Assembly (NCBI RefSeq): GCF_000311845.1
Contig: NZ_HE978574.1
Coordinates: 1,339,346-1,403,345 of the forward strand
Direction of reading: 5' to 3'
From: Enorma massiliensis phI
GTDB lineage: Bacteria > Actinomycetota > Coriobacteriia > Coriobacteriales > Coriobacteriaceae
DNA: 64,000 nucleotides
Below are positions 27,180 through 35,139 of this stretch, one piece after another. The position numbers and the translations under genes were made by a program. Numbering within the stretch: position 1 is the first letter of the stretch; each line of letters starts with the position of its first letter. The notes under the pieces were generated by a model that did no database searches, was not told the DNA's origin, and worked only from the letters and a program-made list of their open reading frames with translations.

Positions 27180-27572
27180 ATGCGCAAGCTCATCGAACAG
27201 ATTATGAAATTCGGCGTCGTGGGCGTCATCGCATTCGTCATCGATTTCGGCGTGATGGTGTTCCTCACCGAGGTGTTCGGCATCGGCCCCGTTTTCTCGG
27301 CAACGGTATCGTTCATCATCTCCGTGATCTTCAACTACGCCGCGAGCATGCGCTACGTGTTCAGCCACCGCGAGGGTATGAGCCGCACGCGCGAGTTCGT
27401 AATCTTCGTTGTGCTCTCCGCCATTGGCCTGGGCATCAACGACCTGCTCATCTGGGCTGGAACCGACCTCGCCTCCTTCGATTACCGCCTCGTGAAAATC
27501 TTCGCAACCGCCGTGGTCATGGTTTGGAACTTCGTGACCCGCAAGATCTTTCTCGAGGGAGAAGAGTCATGA
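27180..27572 (+). CDS. GtrA family membrane protein (first copy)
   Basis: 130-aa protein with four membrane spans of the GtrA/DPMS family, thought to flip polyprenyl-phosphate-linked sugars for cell-surface glycosylation. Starts at ATG 27180 after GGAGAAGGG; the open frame continues back to 27102 but without a ribosome binding site. Conserved features: MKFGVVGVIAFVIDFGVMV, FNYAASMRYVFSHREGMSR, VWNFVTRKIFL. Very similar in layout to the next gene, so the two are tandem paralogues. Confidence 0.88.
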   Translation: MRKLIEQIMKFGVVGVIAFVIDFGVMVFLTEVFGIGPVFSATVSFIISVIFNYAASMRYVFSHREGMSRTREFVIFVVLSAIGLGINDLLIWAGTDLASFDYRLVKIFATAVVMVWNFVTRKIFLEGEES

Positions 27573-27713
27573 GAGCGACCCGTGGCAAATCTCGCCTGAG
27601 ATGGATGCGGGCCCGCAGCTCGCTCCGCTTGTCCCGAATTGCGGTCTGAGACGGACCAAATGCGCAGATTTCGCGTCGCTTCCGTGCGTTCTTAATAAAA
27701 TCGTTCGCCTAAG

Positions 27714-27742
27714 CTTACAAATCGTTGATAAATCACTATAGT
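27714..27742 (+). promoter_or_regulatory. probable promoter of the second gtrA
   Basis: CTTACA (27714-27719), 17-base spacer, TATAGT (27737-27742), in a clearly AT-rich stretch between the two GtrA genes. Start of transcription would be about 27750, some 50 bases before the GTG at 27803. Suggests the second copy has its own promoter. Confidence 0.5.
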
Positions 27743-27802
27743 ATGCAATCGAAAACGACGCGCCGTTCCATGCGGTGTGCCTCTGCGATTTGGAGTGATT
27801 AC

Positions 27803-28207
27803 GTGCGCGACGCGCTCAACAAGACTTCGACACAGCAATTCATGAAGTTCGCTGCGGTGGGGATTTTCTCCTTCGTGGTCGACTGGCTGCTGCTCGTCAT
27901 CTTGACCGAGGGCTTTGGTATCGACTACCTCGTCAGCACCACGGTTTCCTTCCTTGTGTCCGTTTCGCTTAACTATGCCCTGAGCATGAAGTACGTCTTC
28001 GAGCACCGCGACGACATGAGCCGTAAACGCGAGTTCACGATCTTCGCCATCCTGTCTTGCATCGGGCTCGGCCTCACCGACGTGCTCATGTTCGCCGGCG
28101 TCACCATCTTGAACATCGCCTACCAGGCCATGAAGGTCATCGCTACCTTCTGCGTGACGTGGTACAACTTCTTCACTCGCAAGAAGTTCCTCTCTGCCAC
28201 GAATTAA
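27803..28207 (+). CDS. GtrA family membrane protein (second copy)
   Basis: About 134 aa, four membrane spans, same family as the preceding gene: MKFAAVGIFSFVVDWLLLV, LNYALSMKYVFEHRDDMSR, TWYNFFTRKKFLS. The frame runs back to 27725, but GTG 27803 (MRDALNKTSTQQF) follows TGGAG at seven bases and makes the protein the same length as its neighbour, so it was chosen. The paralogues share the central SMxYVFxHRxxMSRxREFxIF block. Substrate unknown; a polyprenyl-phosphate sugar for capsule or teichoic-type glycosylation is the usual guess. Confidence 0.86.
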   Translation: MRDALNKTSTQQFMKFAAVGIFSFVVDWLLLVILTEGFGIDYLVSTTVSFLVSVSLNYALSMKYVFEHRDDMSRKREFTIFAILSCIGLGLTDVLMFAGVTILNIAYQAMKVIATFCVTWYNFFTRKKFLSATN

Positions 28208-28216
28208 ATAACGGCT

Positions 28217-28264
28217 TTTTGGTGGCCGCGGCTTTTGGTAGCTGCGCCTTTTGGTAGCTGCGCC
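28217..28264. repeat. 16-bp tandem repeat, three units
   Basis: TTTTGGTGGCCGCGGC, then TTTTGGTAGCTGCGCC twice, end to end, starting 10 bases after the second gtrA stop. Units 2 and 3 are identical; unit 1 differs at four positions. No function evident; a possible copy-number-variable tract. Confidence 0.8.
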
Positions 28265-28306
28265 TTTTGCTTAACCCACCTGCACGGTGTCGCTGGCGCT
28301 CCTTGG

Positions 28307-28537
28307 CTAGGGAGGCGCTGATTATTGGGCGTCGGGGCCATCCGATCAAGCGAGGTTTCAACTTTTGGGCACTTCCTGACGCGTCGGGCGGGTACAGGCG
28401 AGCGAGCGGAAAGAGAAAGCGCAGCTCAGACGGCCGGCGCTCTCCCGGATGCGGCGTTGCTACTCGGGCACTCTGCCTCAAAGTGCCCAAAAGTTGAAAT
28501 CCCGATCGCCCCGGTGATGCAATCAACGTCTCTCTAG
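28307..28537. repeat. inverted-repeat intergenic element, copy 1 (subfamily A)
   Basis: Inner arms TTTCAACTTTTGGGCACTT (28356-28374) and its exact complement (28481-28499), 19 bp, enclose 106 bases. Outer imperfect arms CTAGGGAGGCGCTGATT (28307-28323) and the complement of CTAGAGAGACGTTGATT (28521-28537) make a nested structure. The interior matches the copy at 34896-35139 in reverse orientation at roughly four bases in five. No ORF of note inside and no target duplication seen. Confidence 0.85.
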
Positions 28538-28640
28538 GACCGGGCGCCGCGCGTCGCTATCGCTCACTTCCTTGGGAACGCCGGGCGCCTCCTATTATAT
28601 TCACGCGCCGTTCGTCCCAAATTGTCTCGAACAGCCCCCG

Positions 28641-28784
28641 GAACCTTAACCTTAAAGGTGAGGTTGAAACTCCATCGTTTCTCAACGATTCGCCAAACGT
28701 GCAGGTGAAGGCTTATGTTAAACCTTCAACTTGAACCTTAAGGATTGGGAGAGGGGCTATTAATAAGAAATCGCATACTATAAT
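28641..28784 (+). promoter_or_regulatory. AACCTT-rich leader and -10 before the secreted hydrolase
   Basis: Upstream of the hydrolase gene the motif AACCTT recurs (28642-28656 twice, about 28720 and 28734), with an ATCGTT/AACGAT hairpin at 28674-28689, and a clean TATAAT at 28779-28784 that would start transcription about 35 bases before the ATG. A matching -35 is not seen, so an activator may be needed; inference. Confidence 0.4.
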
Positions 28785-28824
28785 CGCTTCTGCGTTTCAG
28801 GCAAGCAGAATGTCGAGGACATAT

Positions 28825-29946
28825 ATGCGTGATACACATCGTTCGATCGTCCGCGTGATCGCCAACCGGCCCGCCCGCGCTATCACCTGCGCCGTGCTCG
28901 CCGTCGCTCTCACTGCGGCGCCCGTGCTCTCCCCCACCATTGCTTTCGCAGTTTCCGAGGAGACGCAGGCGGAACTCGATTCGGCGAACCAGAAGGTCGA
29001 CGACTCCATGTCGGCTTACAACGACGCGATTGCCAAGCTCGAGACCCTGCAGGCTCAGATTGACGAGAACACCGCCGCCATCGAGCAACTTGAGCAGGAG
29101 ATTCCCGAGAAGCAGCAGGCAGCAAGCGACGCCATGCGCGAGATGTACAAGTACCAGCAGGGATCCAACCAGCTGGTGGGCGTCATGGTCGGCTCGAGCA
29201 GCCTGAGCGATTTCATCACCTCAAGCACCTACATGAGCCAGATCCAGGATTCCAATAGCCAGACGATCGAAGAGCTCAACGACATGCAGGCCGAACTCGA
29301 ACAGAAGCGCACTGAGCTTGAAGAGCAGAAGAAGCAGCTCGAGGAGGAGAAGCAGAAGGCCGCCGACGCGCTTGCGGCCGCGCAGCAGGAGCGCCAGCAG
29401 GCGCAGGCGCAAGCTGAGGCCGAGACCGCAGCCGAGCTCGCGGCTGCCGCCGCGGACACGAATCCCGGCGAGGGAACCGGCGTGAGCGGAGAGAACCCGT
29501 ACAGCAACGCCACCGAGAGCGGTCAGGAAGCCAACGTCGTGGTCACCCCCGGTGTTGATTGGACCGTGTCGAGGGAAGAGTTCATCGCTGAGTGGACTGG
29601 GCGCATCGATGCCTATCTGGCTGGTTCGCCGCTTGCCGGCTATGGCGCCACGTTTGCTGCCGCCGCCTGGGACTACGGCGTAGACCCGCGCTGGTCGCCC
29701 GCCATCTCCTGCATCGAGAGCAGCAAGGGCACCTACTGCGCCAACTCTCACAACGCGTGGGGCTGGACCGCCTCTGGCGGCGGTTTCCGCTCCTTCGGCA
29801 GCTGGGAAGAGGGCATCACCGCGCACGTGCGCTACCTTAAGAACATGTACGGCACGACCCTTACCGTTGCCGCAGCCAAGCGTTACTGCCCGCCTACCTG
29901 GCAGGACTGGTACAACAAGGTCGGTTCGGAGATGAACCGGATCTAA
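28825..29946 (+). CDS. secreted coiled-coil peptidoglycan hydrolase
   Basis: 373 aa. N-terminal signal peptide (basic start, then ITCAVLAVALTAAPVLSPTIAFA), then a long coiled coil (about residues 45-200, rich in Glu, Gln, Lys, Ala; PcsB-like layout), a short Gly/Asn linker, and a C-terminal lysozyme-like domain with FAAAAWDYGVDPRWSPAISCIESSKG, NAWGW and FGSWEEGITAHVRYL. The Glu in CIESS is the likely catalytic acid of a glucosaminidase or lytic transglycosylase; which one is not certain. ATG 28825 has GAGGA upstream; ATG 28810 is an in-frame alternative. Acts at the cell wall, probably in division or turnover. Confidence 0.8.
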   Translation: MRDTHRSIVRVIANRPARAITCAVLAVALTAAPVLSPTIAFAVSEETQAELDSANQKVDDSMSAYNDAIAKLETLQAQIDENTAAIEQLEQEIPEKQQAASDAMREMYKYQQGSNQLVGVMVGSSSLSDFITSSTYMSQIQDSNSQTIEELNDMQAELEQKRTELEEQKKQLEEEKQKAADALAAAQQERQQAQAQAEAETAAELAAAAADTNPGEGTGVSGENPYSNATESGQEANVVVTPGVDWTVSREEFIAEWTGRIDAYLAGSPLAGYGATFAAAAWDYGVDPRWSPAISCIESSKGTYCANSHNAWGWTASGGGFRSFGSWEEGITAHVRYLKNMYGTTLTVAAAKRYCPPTWQDWYNKVGSEMNRI

Positions 29947-29975
29947 CGTAGCTGCATATCGTACTGAAGACCAAG

Positions 29976-30033
29976 AACGGGTGTCCCAAGTCGACGGCTT
30001 TGCCGGGCAACTTTCGGACACCCGTTATTTTTT
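29976..30033 (+). terminator. intrinsic terminator of the hydrolase gene
   Basis: AACGGGTGTCC (29976-29986) pairs perfectly with GGACACCCGTT (30016-30026) and is followed by ATTTTTTT. A small CGGC-TTT-GCCG hairpin sits inside the loop. In the other direction it could also end the minus-strand activase operon, whose stop is at 30056. Confidence 0.88.
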
Positions 30034-30055
30034 CGGGCGAGATTCAGACGCCGCG

Positions 30056-31030
30056 CTATGCCACCGCGGGCTTGGGCTTCGGGCGAATGGCGCCGCGGTC
30101 GCAGCGGTTGCCCCAGGAATCGATAAGATCCTGGTCGCGATACACGCACACAATCTCGCAATGGTTAGCGCAATGTCCGCACACGACCTCTCGCGTGCGG
30201 AACTCGAAATCGTCGATGTTGAACATGAAGGGCTCGCTCCGCAGCACAGGCGCATCGGCGGCGAGGAGCGCGGCGCCGAAGCACCCCATGAGGTGCCCGT
30301 CGGGGTCCACGATCACCTTCTGGCCGAGCGCATCTTCGAACGCGCGCACCACGCCCACATTCTTCGATACACCACCCTGGAACACCACCGGAGCCTCGAT
30401 CTTCTTCCCCTTGCCAACATTGTTAAGGTAGTTCGTTGCCACGGCACGGCATAGCCCAGCAATAACATCTCGCTTCTCGTAGCCAACCTGCAGCTTATGC
30501 ACCAAGTCGCTCTCGGCGAAGACCGTGCACCGCGCCGCGATGTTCGCGGGCTTATCGGAGGTAAGCGCTATCTCGCCGAACTCCTCCACCTCGACGCCCA
30601 GACGGTGCGCCTGGCTCGAAAGGAACGAACCGGTGCCGGCGGCGCACAGAGTATTCATGGCATAGTCCACGGCAATACCGTTCTCGATGCAGATGATCTT
30701 CGAGTCCTGGCCGCCGATCTCGAGAATCGTACGCACATCCGGATGCAGGAAGGTTGTACCCACCGCATGGGCCGTGATCTCGTTCTTAACCACCTGCGCC
30801 TCGAGCATCGCGCCAACGAGGCGGCGCGCCGAACCGGTGGTGCCGATTGACATCACGTGCACCTCGTCCAGGTCGATCTGGCCTTTAAGGTCGTCGACAA
30901 CACGGCGCACAGCGCCCGAAGGGTCGCCCTCGGTCCATAGATAGCTTCGTGCGATGATCTTCTTGTTCTCGTCGATCACCACGCCCTTGGTGGAGATAGA
31001 ACCGGTATCGATACCGAGATATGCCTTCAT
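30056..31030 (-). CDS. 2-hydroxyacyl-CoA dehydratase activase (BadF/HgdC family)
   Basis: 324 aa. ASKHA-fold ATPase that injects an electron into a radical dehydratase: GIDTGSISTKGVVID (ATP phosphate loop), SIGTTGSAR, LEIGGQDSKII, and CAAGTGSFL. Cys 129 and Cys 168 match the two cysteines that hold the shared 4Fe-4S cluster in the HgdC dimer. A C-terminal extension carries Cys 284, 287, 291, 295 and 310 (CGHCANHCEIVC...GNRCDRG), which is absent from HgdC itself but seen in large fused CoA-activase proteins. Its ATGA overlaps the end of the upstream subunit gene, so it closes a three-gene operon. Confidence 0.88.
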   Translation of the reverse strand: MKAYLGIDTGSISTKGVVIDENKKIIARSYLWTEGDPSGAVRRVVDDLKGQIDLDEVHVMSIGTTGSARRLVGAMLEAQVVKNEITAHAVGTTFLHPDVRTILEIGGQDSKIICIENGIAVDYAMNTLCAAGTGSFLSSQAHRLGVEVEEFGEIALTSDKPANIAARCTVFAESDLVHKLQVGYEKRDVIAGLCRAVATNYLNNVGKGKKIEAPVVFQGGVSKNVGVVRAFEDALGQKVIVDPDGHLMGCFGAALLAADAPVLRSEPFMFNIDDFEFRTREVVCGHCANHCEIVCVYRDQDLIDSWGNRCDRGAIRPKPKPAVA

Positions 31031-32241
31031 GAACGGACCTTTCTCATCGCAATCATGTCGTAGAACGCCTCGAGGCGCGTGTCCAAACCCGCGTCCGAGG
31101 TCTGCGTGTCGAAGGTGAGGAAGAGCACCGGGATATGGTAGTCGCGGCTCAGGCGCTGCAGAACGGGCATCACGTCAATCTCCGGGGTGCACCCCGCGCT
31201 CTTGATGTGGACGAGCCCGTCGTAGCCCGCCTTTGCGAAGCGCTTTGCCGCCGCTATGTTGAACGTCGACGTGGGCCCCATGTCGTGCACGCTGTACTCG
31301 GCAATGCTCTCACGGGCAGCCTGCGCGTTATAGTGCAGGTTAAATGCCGAGATAGACATGGCGTTGCTGAGCTCGACCCCCATATCAAGAAGCTTCTGCT
31401 CAAGGTTCAGGCAGCTCGTAGGGTCTTGCGCCGTGTAGTACTCACCCACGATGCCAACGCGCACGGGATCTTCAGGCTTATTCGTTGGCAGCGCATCGAG
31501 CGCATCCATCGCGCGGCGGAACCCGTCCTCGATATCGCCGTTCGATTTCGCGGCGTTCATGGCCGAGAGGAACTCCTTGCGAACCCGAGCGAACGACCCG
31601 GGCTCGGTCTCAAAGCCGGCATTTGCAAGGTACCGGTCGCGGAAGGTATCGATGTGCTCGACCATGCGGTAGGCGCCGAGCAGGTTCTTGACGCCATGCG
31701 GAATCGAGAGGTTGGGGTTCACCACCTTCTTGCAATACGCCACGTAATCCCGGATCTTGCCGGTGGCCACATAGGAAAAGTTGAGCATCTGGAAATGCTC
31801 GTACCCCGCATCGCGCAGGATCATCTCTTGCAGCTCGCCATAATAGTTAAGACGGCAGAAACCCGTGACCTGCACGAGCGTGTCGGCACCCTGCTCGAGC
31901 GCTGCTGCGTAGTCGCCGATGATGTGCTTGAACGGCGTGCAGACGTAATCCGCGCTCATCTCCTCCCCGCGCTTGATCGTGGCGCGCGTGGGCGTAGGCG
32001 TAGGAACGAAATCTGCATCGAGCACCTGCTCGGTGAAGTATTTGAACGCTGGCTCGTAGTAGCGGAAATGGAAGAAGGCGACCTTATGGCGAGAATGCCT
32101 GCGGCGCTTGGGGCGCTTGCCGGTGAAAAAGAGCGGGCGGGGCGCGCCGTCGCGCATAACGATGCGGCCGTGCTCTTCGGCAGGATTCTTAACCTTGGGC
32201 TCGCCAGCGCTCTGCTCAGGTTGGGATTGGAAGCTACGCAT
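31027..32241 (-). CDS. 2-hydroxyacyl-CoA dehydratase-type subunit (HgdB-like)
   Basis: 404 aa. After a basic, poorly conserved N-terminus of about 55 residues it shows HKVAFFHFRYYEPAFKYFTE, MSADYVCTPFKHIIGDYAAAL, GADTLVQVTGFCRLNYYGELQ and KSAGCTPEIDVMPVLQRLSRD, consistent with an iron-sulfur dehydratase subunit (cysteines in VCTPFK, GFCR, GCTPE). ATG 32241 has GGAGG eight bases upstream. Middle gene of the set; overlaps both neighbours by a few bases. Real substrate unknown: the family reduces or dehydrates CoA thioesters, but some members act on other substrates. Confidence 0.78.
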   Translation of the reverse strand: MRSFQSQPEQSAGEPKVKNPAEEHGRIVMRDGAPRPLFFTGKRPKRRRHSRHKVAFFHFRYYEPAFKYFTEQVLDADFVPTPTPTRATIKRGEEMSADYVCTPFKHIIGDYAAALEQGADTLVQVTGFCRLNYYGELQEMILRDAGYEHFQMLNFSYVATGKIRDYVAYCKKVVNPNLSIPHGVKNLLGAYRMVEHIDTFRDRYLANAGFETEPGSFARVRKEFLSAMNAAKSNGDIEDGFRRAMDALDALPTNKPEDPVRVGIVGEYYTAQDPTSCLNLEQKLLDMGVELSNAMSISAFNLHYNAQAARESIAEYSVHDMGPTSTFNIAAAKRFAKAGYDGLVHIKSAGCTPEIDVMPVLQRLSRDYHIPVLFLTFDTQTSDAGLDTRLEAFYDMIAMRKVRS

Positions 32242-33235
32242 GGAGGTATCCTCCCTTCTTCTGATACGCCAAGATGTCGATGAAGCTCTCGACGCGCGTC
32301 TCGACGCCCGCCGTGCCCGCTTGGGCGTCTACGGTGAGCGTGAGGATGGGCTTGCCCTTGATGCAGCGCTCTATGGCATCGTCGCACATGGAATCGGGAC
32401 CGCATGGATAGGCACTCATGAGCACGATGCCGTCGATGTGCTCGTGTAGCAGAAGGGTCGCGCCGATGAGCTCGCGGTTCACGATCCACGGGATGGAATG
32501 GCTGAACTCATAGCTCTTCTTGAGCGAGCGCGCCTTGTCTGCCTCGTCGGCAAAGAGCACACAGGCTCCCTGCTCGCGCAGCGCATCTTCCACCACACCG
32601 CCCACGAATGGGTCGTGGCTCACGTAGGGATGCGCGGCAAGCAAGATGGTAAGCGGGCGCTCTGCCGCGGGCAGCTTGGATATGCTCCGCACGAGCTTTT
32701 CCTGCTCGCGCGCCATCGCGTCGTCATAGTCGCGCTGCGCTGCGATGGCCGCCTTGTAGGCTCGGCGAGCCTCCTTGCGAGTCACACCAAAGCGCGCCGC
32801 GAGACCGAGATACGCCGCCTCCTCCGTCTCGCCAGCGAGCTCATCGATGCGGAAGGACACCACGCGCACACGACGCCCTGCCACGATAAACGCATTCTCG
32901 GCAAGATCGGGAAGAGCCTGGAACTTGGTGCAGAACGTATCGAAGCGACCATAGCCCATGAGGCTCGGCACGAAGACCGCATCGACCCCTTGGTCGACAA
33001 GCGCCGCCACATGGCCCAGAAACAGCTTCGATGCAAGGCAGCACTCATCGACGGAAAGACGATCGCCCACTTCGAGCGTGCCGCGATCAGACGGCGCATC
33101 GAGCACGACCTCGAGCCCAAGCTCTGTAAAGAAGGTTCGCCACGCTATGCCGTAGCGGTAGTACAAAAGCGCGCGCGGGATGCCGATGCGCCTGATATCG
33201 GCAAGGTCGGCGCGCTGGCCAAACTCCAGCTTCAC
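32234..33235 (-). CDS. DUF2229-type dehydratase-like subunit
   Basis: 333 aa, beginning RIGIPRALLYYRYGIAWRTFFTELGLEVVL and containing DRLSVDECCLASKLFLGHV and PSLMGYGRFDTFCTKFQAL, the DUF2229 pattern found in large fused acyl-CoA dehydratase activase-related proteins. Here that fused protein is split into three genes (this one, the HgdB-like subunit, the activase). The frame opens at ATG 33301, but that position lies in the promoter-like sequence and has no ribosome binding site; GTG 33235 follows GGGAGGAAACC and was chosen. Cysteines in DECC and TFCT are candidate cluster ligands. Confidence 0.75.
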   Translation of the reverse strand: MKLEFGQRADLADIRRIGIPRALLYYRYGIAWRTFFTELGLEVVLDAPSDRGTLEVGDRLSVDECCLASKLFLGHVAALVDQGVDAVFVPSLMGYGRFDTFCTKFQALPDLAENAFIVAGRRVRVVSFRIDELAGETEEAAYLGLAARFGVTRKEARRAYKAAIAAQRDYDDAMAREQEKLVRSISKLPAAERPLTILLAAHPYVSHDPFVGGVVEDALREQGACVLFADEADKARSLKKSYEFSHSIPWIVNRELIGATLLLHEHIDGIVLMSAYPCGPDSMCDDAIERCIKGKPILTLTVDAQAGTAGVETRVESFIDILAYQKKGGYLHA

Positions 33236-33296
33236 GGTTTCCTCCCAAAGAAATTCGCAAAACGCTATTGTGCGCCTAACAAATTGCTCGGTCAAG

Positions 33297-33326
33297 AACA
33301 TATTGACGTTTCGTCGGTAATGTCAA
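33297..33326 (-). promoter_or_regulatory. probable promoter of the dehydratase operon
   Basis: On the minus strand TTGACA (complement of 33321-33326), an 18-base spacer and TATGTT (complement of 33297-33302). The spacer contains a GTCAA that is complementary to the TTGAC of the -35 box, a possible operator. It begins right at the stop of the upstream kinase gene, so the dehydratase genes are probably a separate transcription unit. Confidence 0.55.
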
Positions 33327-34859
33327 TTAGACAAATAGGCTCGCGATCACGCCGGCTGCAAAAGCAAATCCAAGGTAGATGCAAATAATCCGAGCATCTC
33401 GCCGCCGCGGGCGAGCGGCAAGGCGCGGCGCCACGCAGGCAAGGCTCCTACGGTCGACCATGAGGTACAGAATACCGAGCACGATTGGCAAGCAAAGAAC
33501 ATAGGTGATGTACGCCGCATACCAGAAGGGATACATCTGCCCGTTGATGGGCCCACCCACCTGCTGAGTAGCGATGACGATGAAAAGCAGCGCGACGAGC
33601 GCGAGCAGGATATTCCACGCATGCCCCATCGCGACCGTATGCATGCGCCGAGCGAACGCTCGCATGCGTTTCGCAAGGTCCGCGGTCGCCCGAAGCTGCT
33701 GCCGCGGCGTTGATGCCTGAGATGAAGCACGCGAGCCCGTATTCGAGGCCGTGCGGCCGCCGCCTGCGACGCCGCTCGCTGCTGGGGCCGTGCGGCTCTC
33801 GCCCCCAGCGCCGCTCGCTGCCGGGGTGGTGCGGCTCTCGCCCTCAGCACCGCTCGCTGCCGTGTCTTTCCCATCAAACGAGGCGAGATCGCCGCGTGCC
33901 GTGCACTCGACACAAACTATATGCTCACCAGAAACGGCCTGCCCTCCCCGCGCTCCACGCCGGGCGAACGCGGTGCAGAATGCCTCGGCGCTCGCAAAGC
34001 GACGTTCCGGATCGAACGACGTTGCCTGCAGAATCGCATCGGCATACGGCCCCGTCACGCCTGCATGCGCCAAAGACTCCGCACTCGGCTGCCCGTGGGC
34101 CTCTTCGCCCGTAATGCAGAAGAGGGCGATCATGCCGAGCGCATAGATGTCGCTCCGCACGCTCGTCTGCCCAAAGCCATACTGTTCGGGCGGAGCATAC
34201 GATCGCGTGCCGAACCGAACGGTATCCGCAGCTGCTCCCTCGCGATACCGCCGCGCGATGCCGAAGTCGATGAGCGTCGCGGAAAGCCCTGATGGGCCCT
34301 CGGACACGATGATGTTCGCCGGCTTGAGGTCTCGATGGACGACAGGGGGATCGAAGGCCTTATGGAGCTCCGCCACGGCCGCACACACCGCGGGAACGAC
34401 GCTCAGCGAAAGCTCGATCGAGGGGCCCGCTTCGTTTACGAAGGCGTCGAGGGTCTTGCCCGGTATGAACTCGGACACCACGACGAGCTCTCTACCCGTT
34501 TTATAGCATTCAACGATTCTGGGCGCGTGGGCAAACCGCGCACCGGAGCACTGGGCTTCGTAGAGCTCCTGATACGCCGTACCCACACCGAGGGCAAGAT
34601 CGATGCGCTTGCGCACGAAGGGGCCGAGCGTCGCCCCATTCGCCCCTTCGAACTGCACGAGCTCCGTGATGGTTCCCGCCTGACCGGCGACGGAGGGATC
34701 CGCGCCCATTCGCGCCGCCGCGCCCAGCGGACGCACCACGCGATAGCAGTCTTCGCGCGCAACAGCGGCGAGGTAAGCGCCGAGTTCGTCGCGCTCAGCC
34801 GCGCGCCCCGATTCGGGCCGAGGGCCGCTGCCCGTTGGAATGTCGTGCGGTTTGATCAT
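33327..34859 (-). CDS. membrane-anchored Ser/Thr protein kinase
   Basis: 510 aa. N-terminal eukaryotic-like kinase domain: catalytic loop HRDLKPANII (175-184), DFGIARR (198-204), FGTRSYAPPEQYG activation segment and SDIYALGMIALFCITG. The usual glycine-rich loop is not clear (PLGAAARMGAD region); the ATP-site lysine is probably in FVRKRID (Lys 84). Then an Ala/Gly/Ser linker with three imperfect repeats of about 15 residues (TPAASGAGGESR-like), and a C-terminal part with about three membrane spans. Signal input and targets unknown. Ribosome binding site weak at ATG 34859. Confidence 0.88.
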   Translation of the reverse strand: MIKPHDIPTGSGPRPESGRAAERDELGAYLAAVAREDCYRVVRPLGAAARMGADPSVAGQAGTITELVQFEGANGATLGPFVRKRIDLALGVGTAYQELYEAQCSGARFAHAPRIVECYKTGRELVVVSEFIPGKTLDAFVNEAGPSIELSLSVVPAVCAAVAELHKAFDPPVVHRDLKPANIIVSEGPSGLSATLIDFGIARRYREGAAADTVRFGTRSYAPPEQYGFGQTSVRSDIYALGMIALFCITGEEAHGQPSAESLAHAGVTGPYADAILQATSFDPERRFASAEAFCTAFARRGARGGQAVSGEHIVCVECTARGDLASFDGKDTAASGAEGESRTTPAASGAGGESRTAPAASGVAGGGRTASNTGSRASSQASTPRQQLRATADLAKRMRAFARRMHTVAMGHAWNILLALVALLFIVIATQQVGGPINGQMYPFWYAAYITYVLCLPIVLGILYLMVDRRSLACVAPRLAARPRRRDARIICIYLGFAFAAGVIASLFV

Positions 34860-34895
34860 GGGTCCATCGTACCAAAGGAAATGGCACTCGAAAAT

Positions 34896-35139
34896 CTATG
34901 GAGGCGCTGATTCCATCGTCAAGAGCGATCGGAGTTTCAGCTTTTGGGCACTCTGGAGCAGAGGTCCCGAGTAGCCACGCCGCCCCCGAGAGAACGACGG
35001 CCGCCTGGGCTGCGCCTTTGCCTCCCCCTCTTTCGCCCGTACCCGCCCGCCGCGTCAGGAAGTGCCTAAAAGTTGAAATCGCGATGGGGCGGATGGCTCC
35101 GGCGTCGAGAAGCACTTCAAACAGCCAGCATCTCCCTAG
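34896..35139. repeat. inverted-repeat intergenic element, copy 2 (subfamily A, reversed)
   Basis: Inner arms TTTCAGCTTTTGGGCACT (34935-34952) and AGTGCCTAAAAGTTGAAA (35061-35078), 18 bp with two mismatches; inner element 144 bp, exactly the length of copy 1. The interior and both flanks match the reverse complement of copy 1 (shared phrases such as CCTGACGCG, GGGCGGGTAC, GCTACTCGGG, GCCATCCG, CTAGGGAG). The outer end CTAG at 35136-35139 supplies the TAG stop codon of the XRE gene. Confidence 0.85.

Noticed and set aside
28356-28499. Reading the TTTCAAC elements as a CRISPR array or simple terminators
   Set aside because: Repeats are inverted, not direct, occur far apart, have no T-runs, and lie in tandem, divergent and convergent gaps alike.
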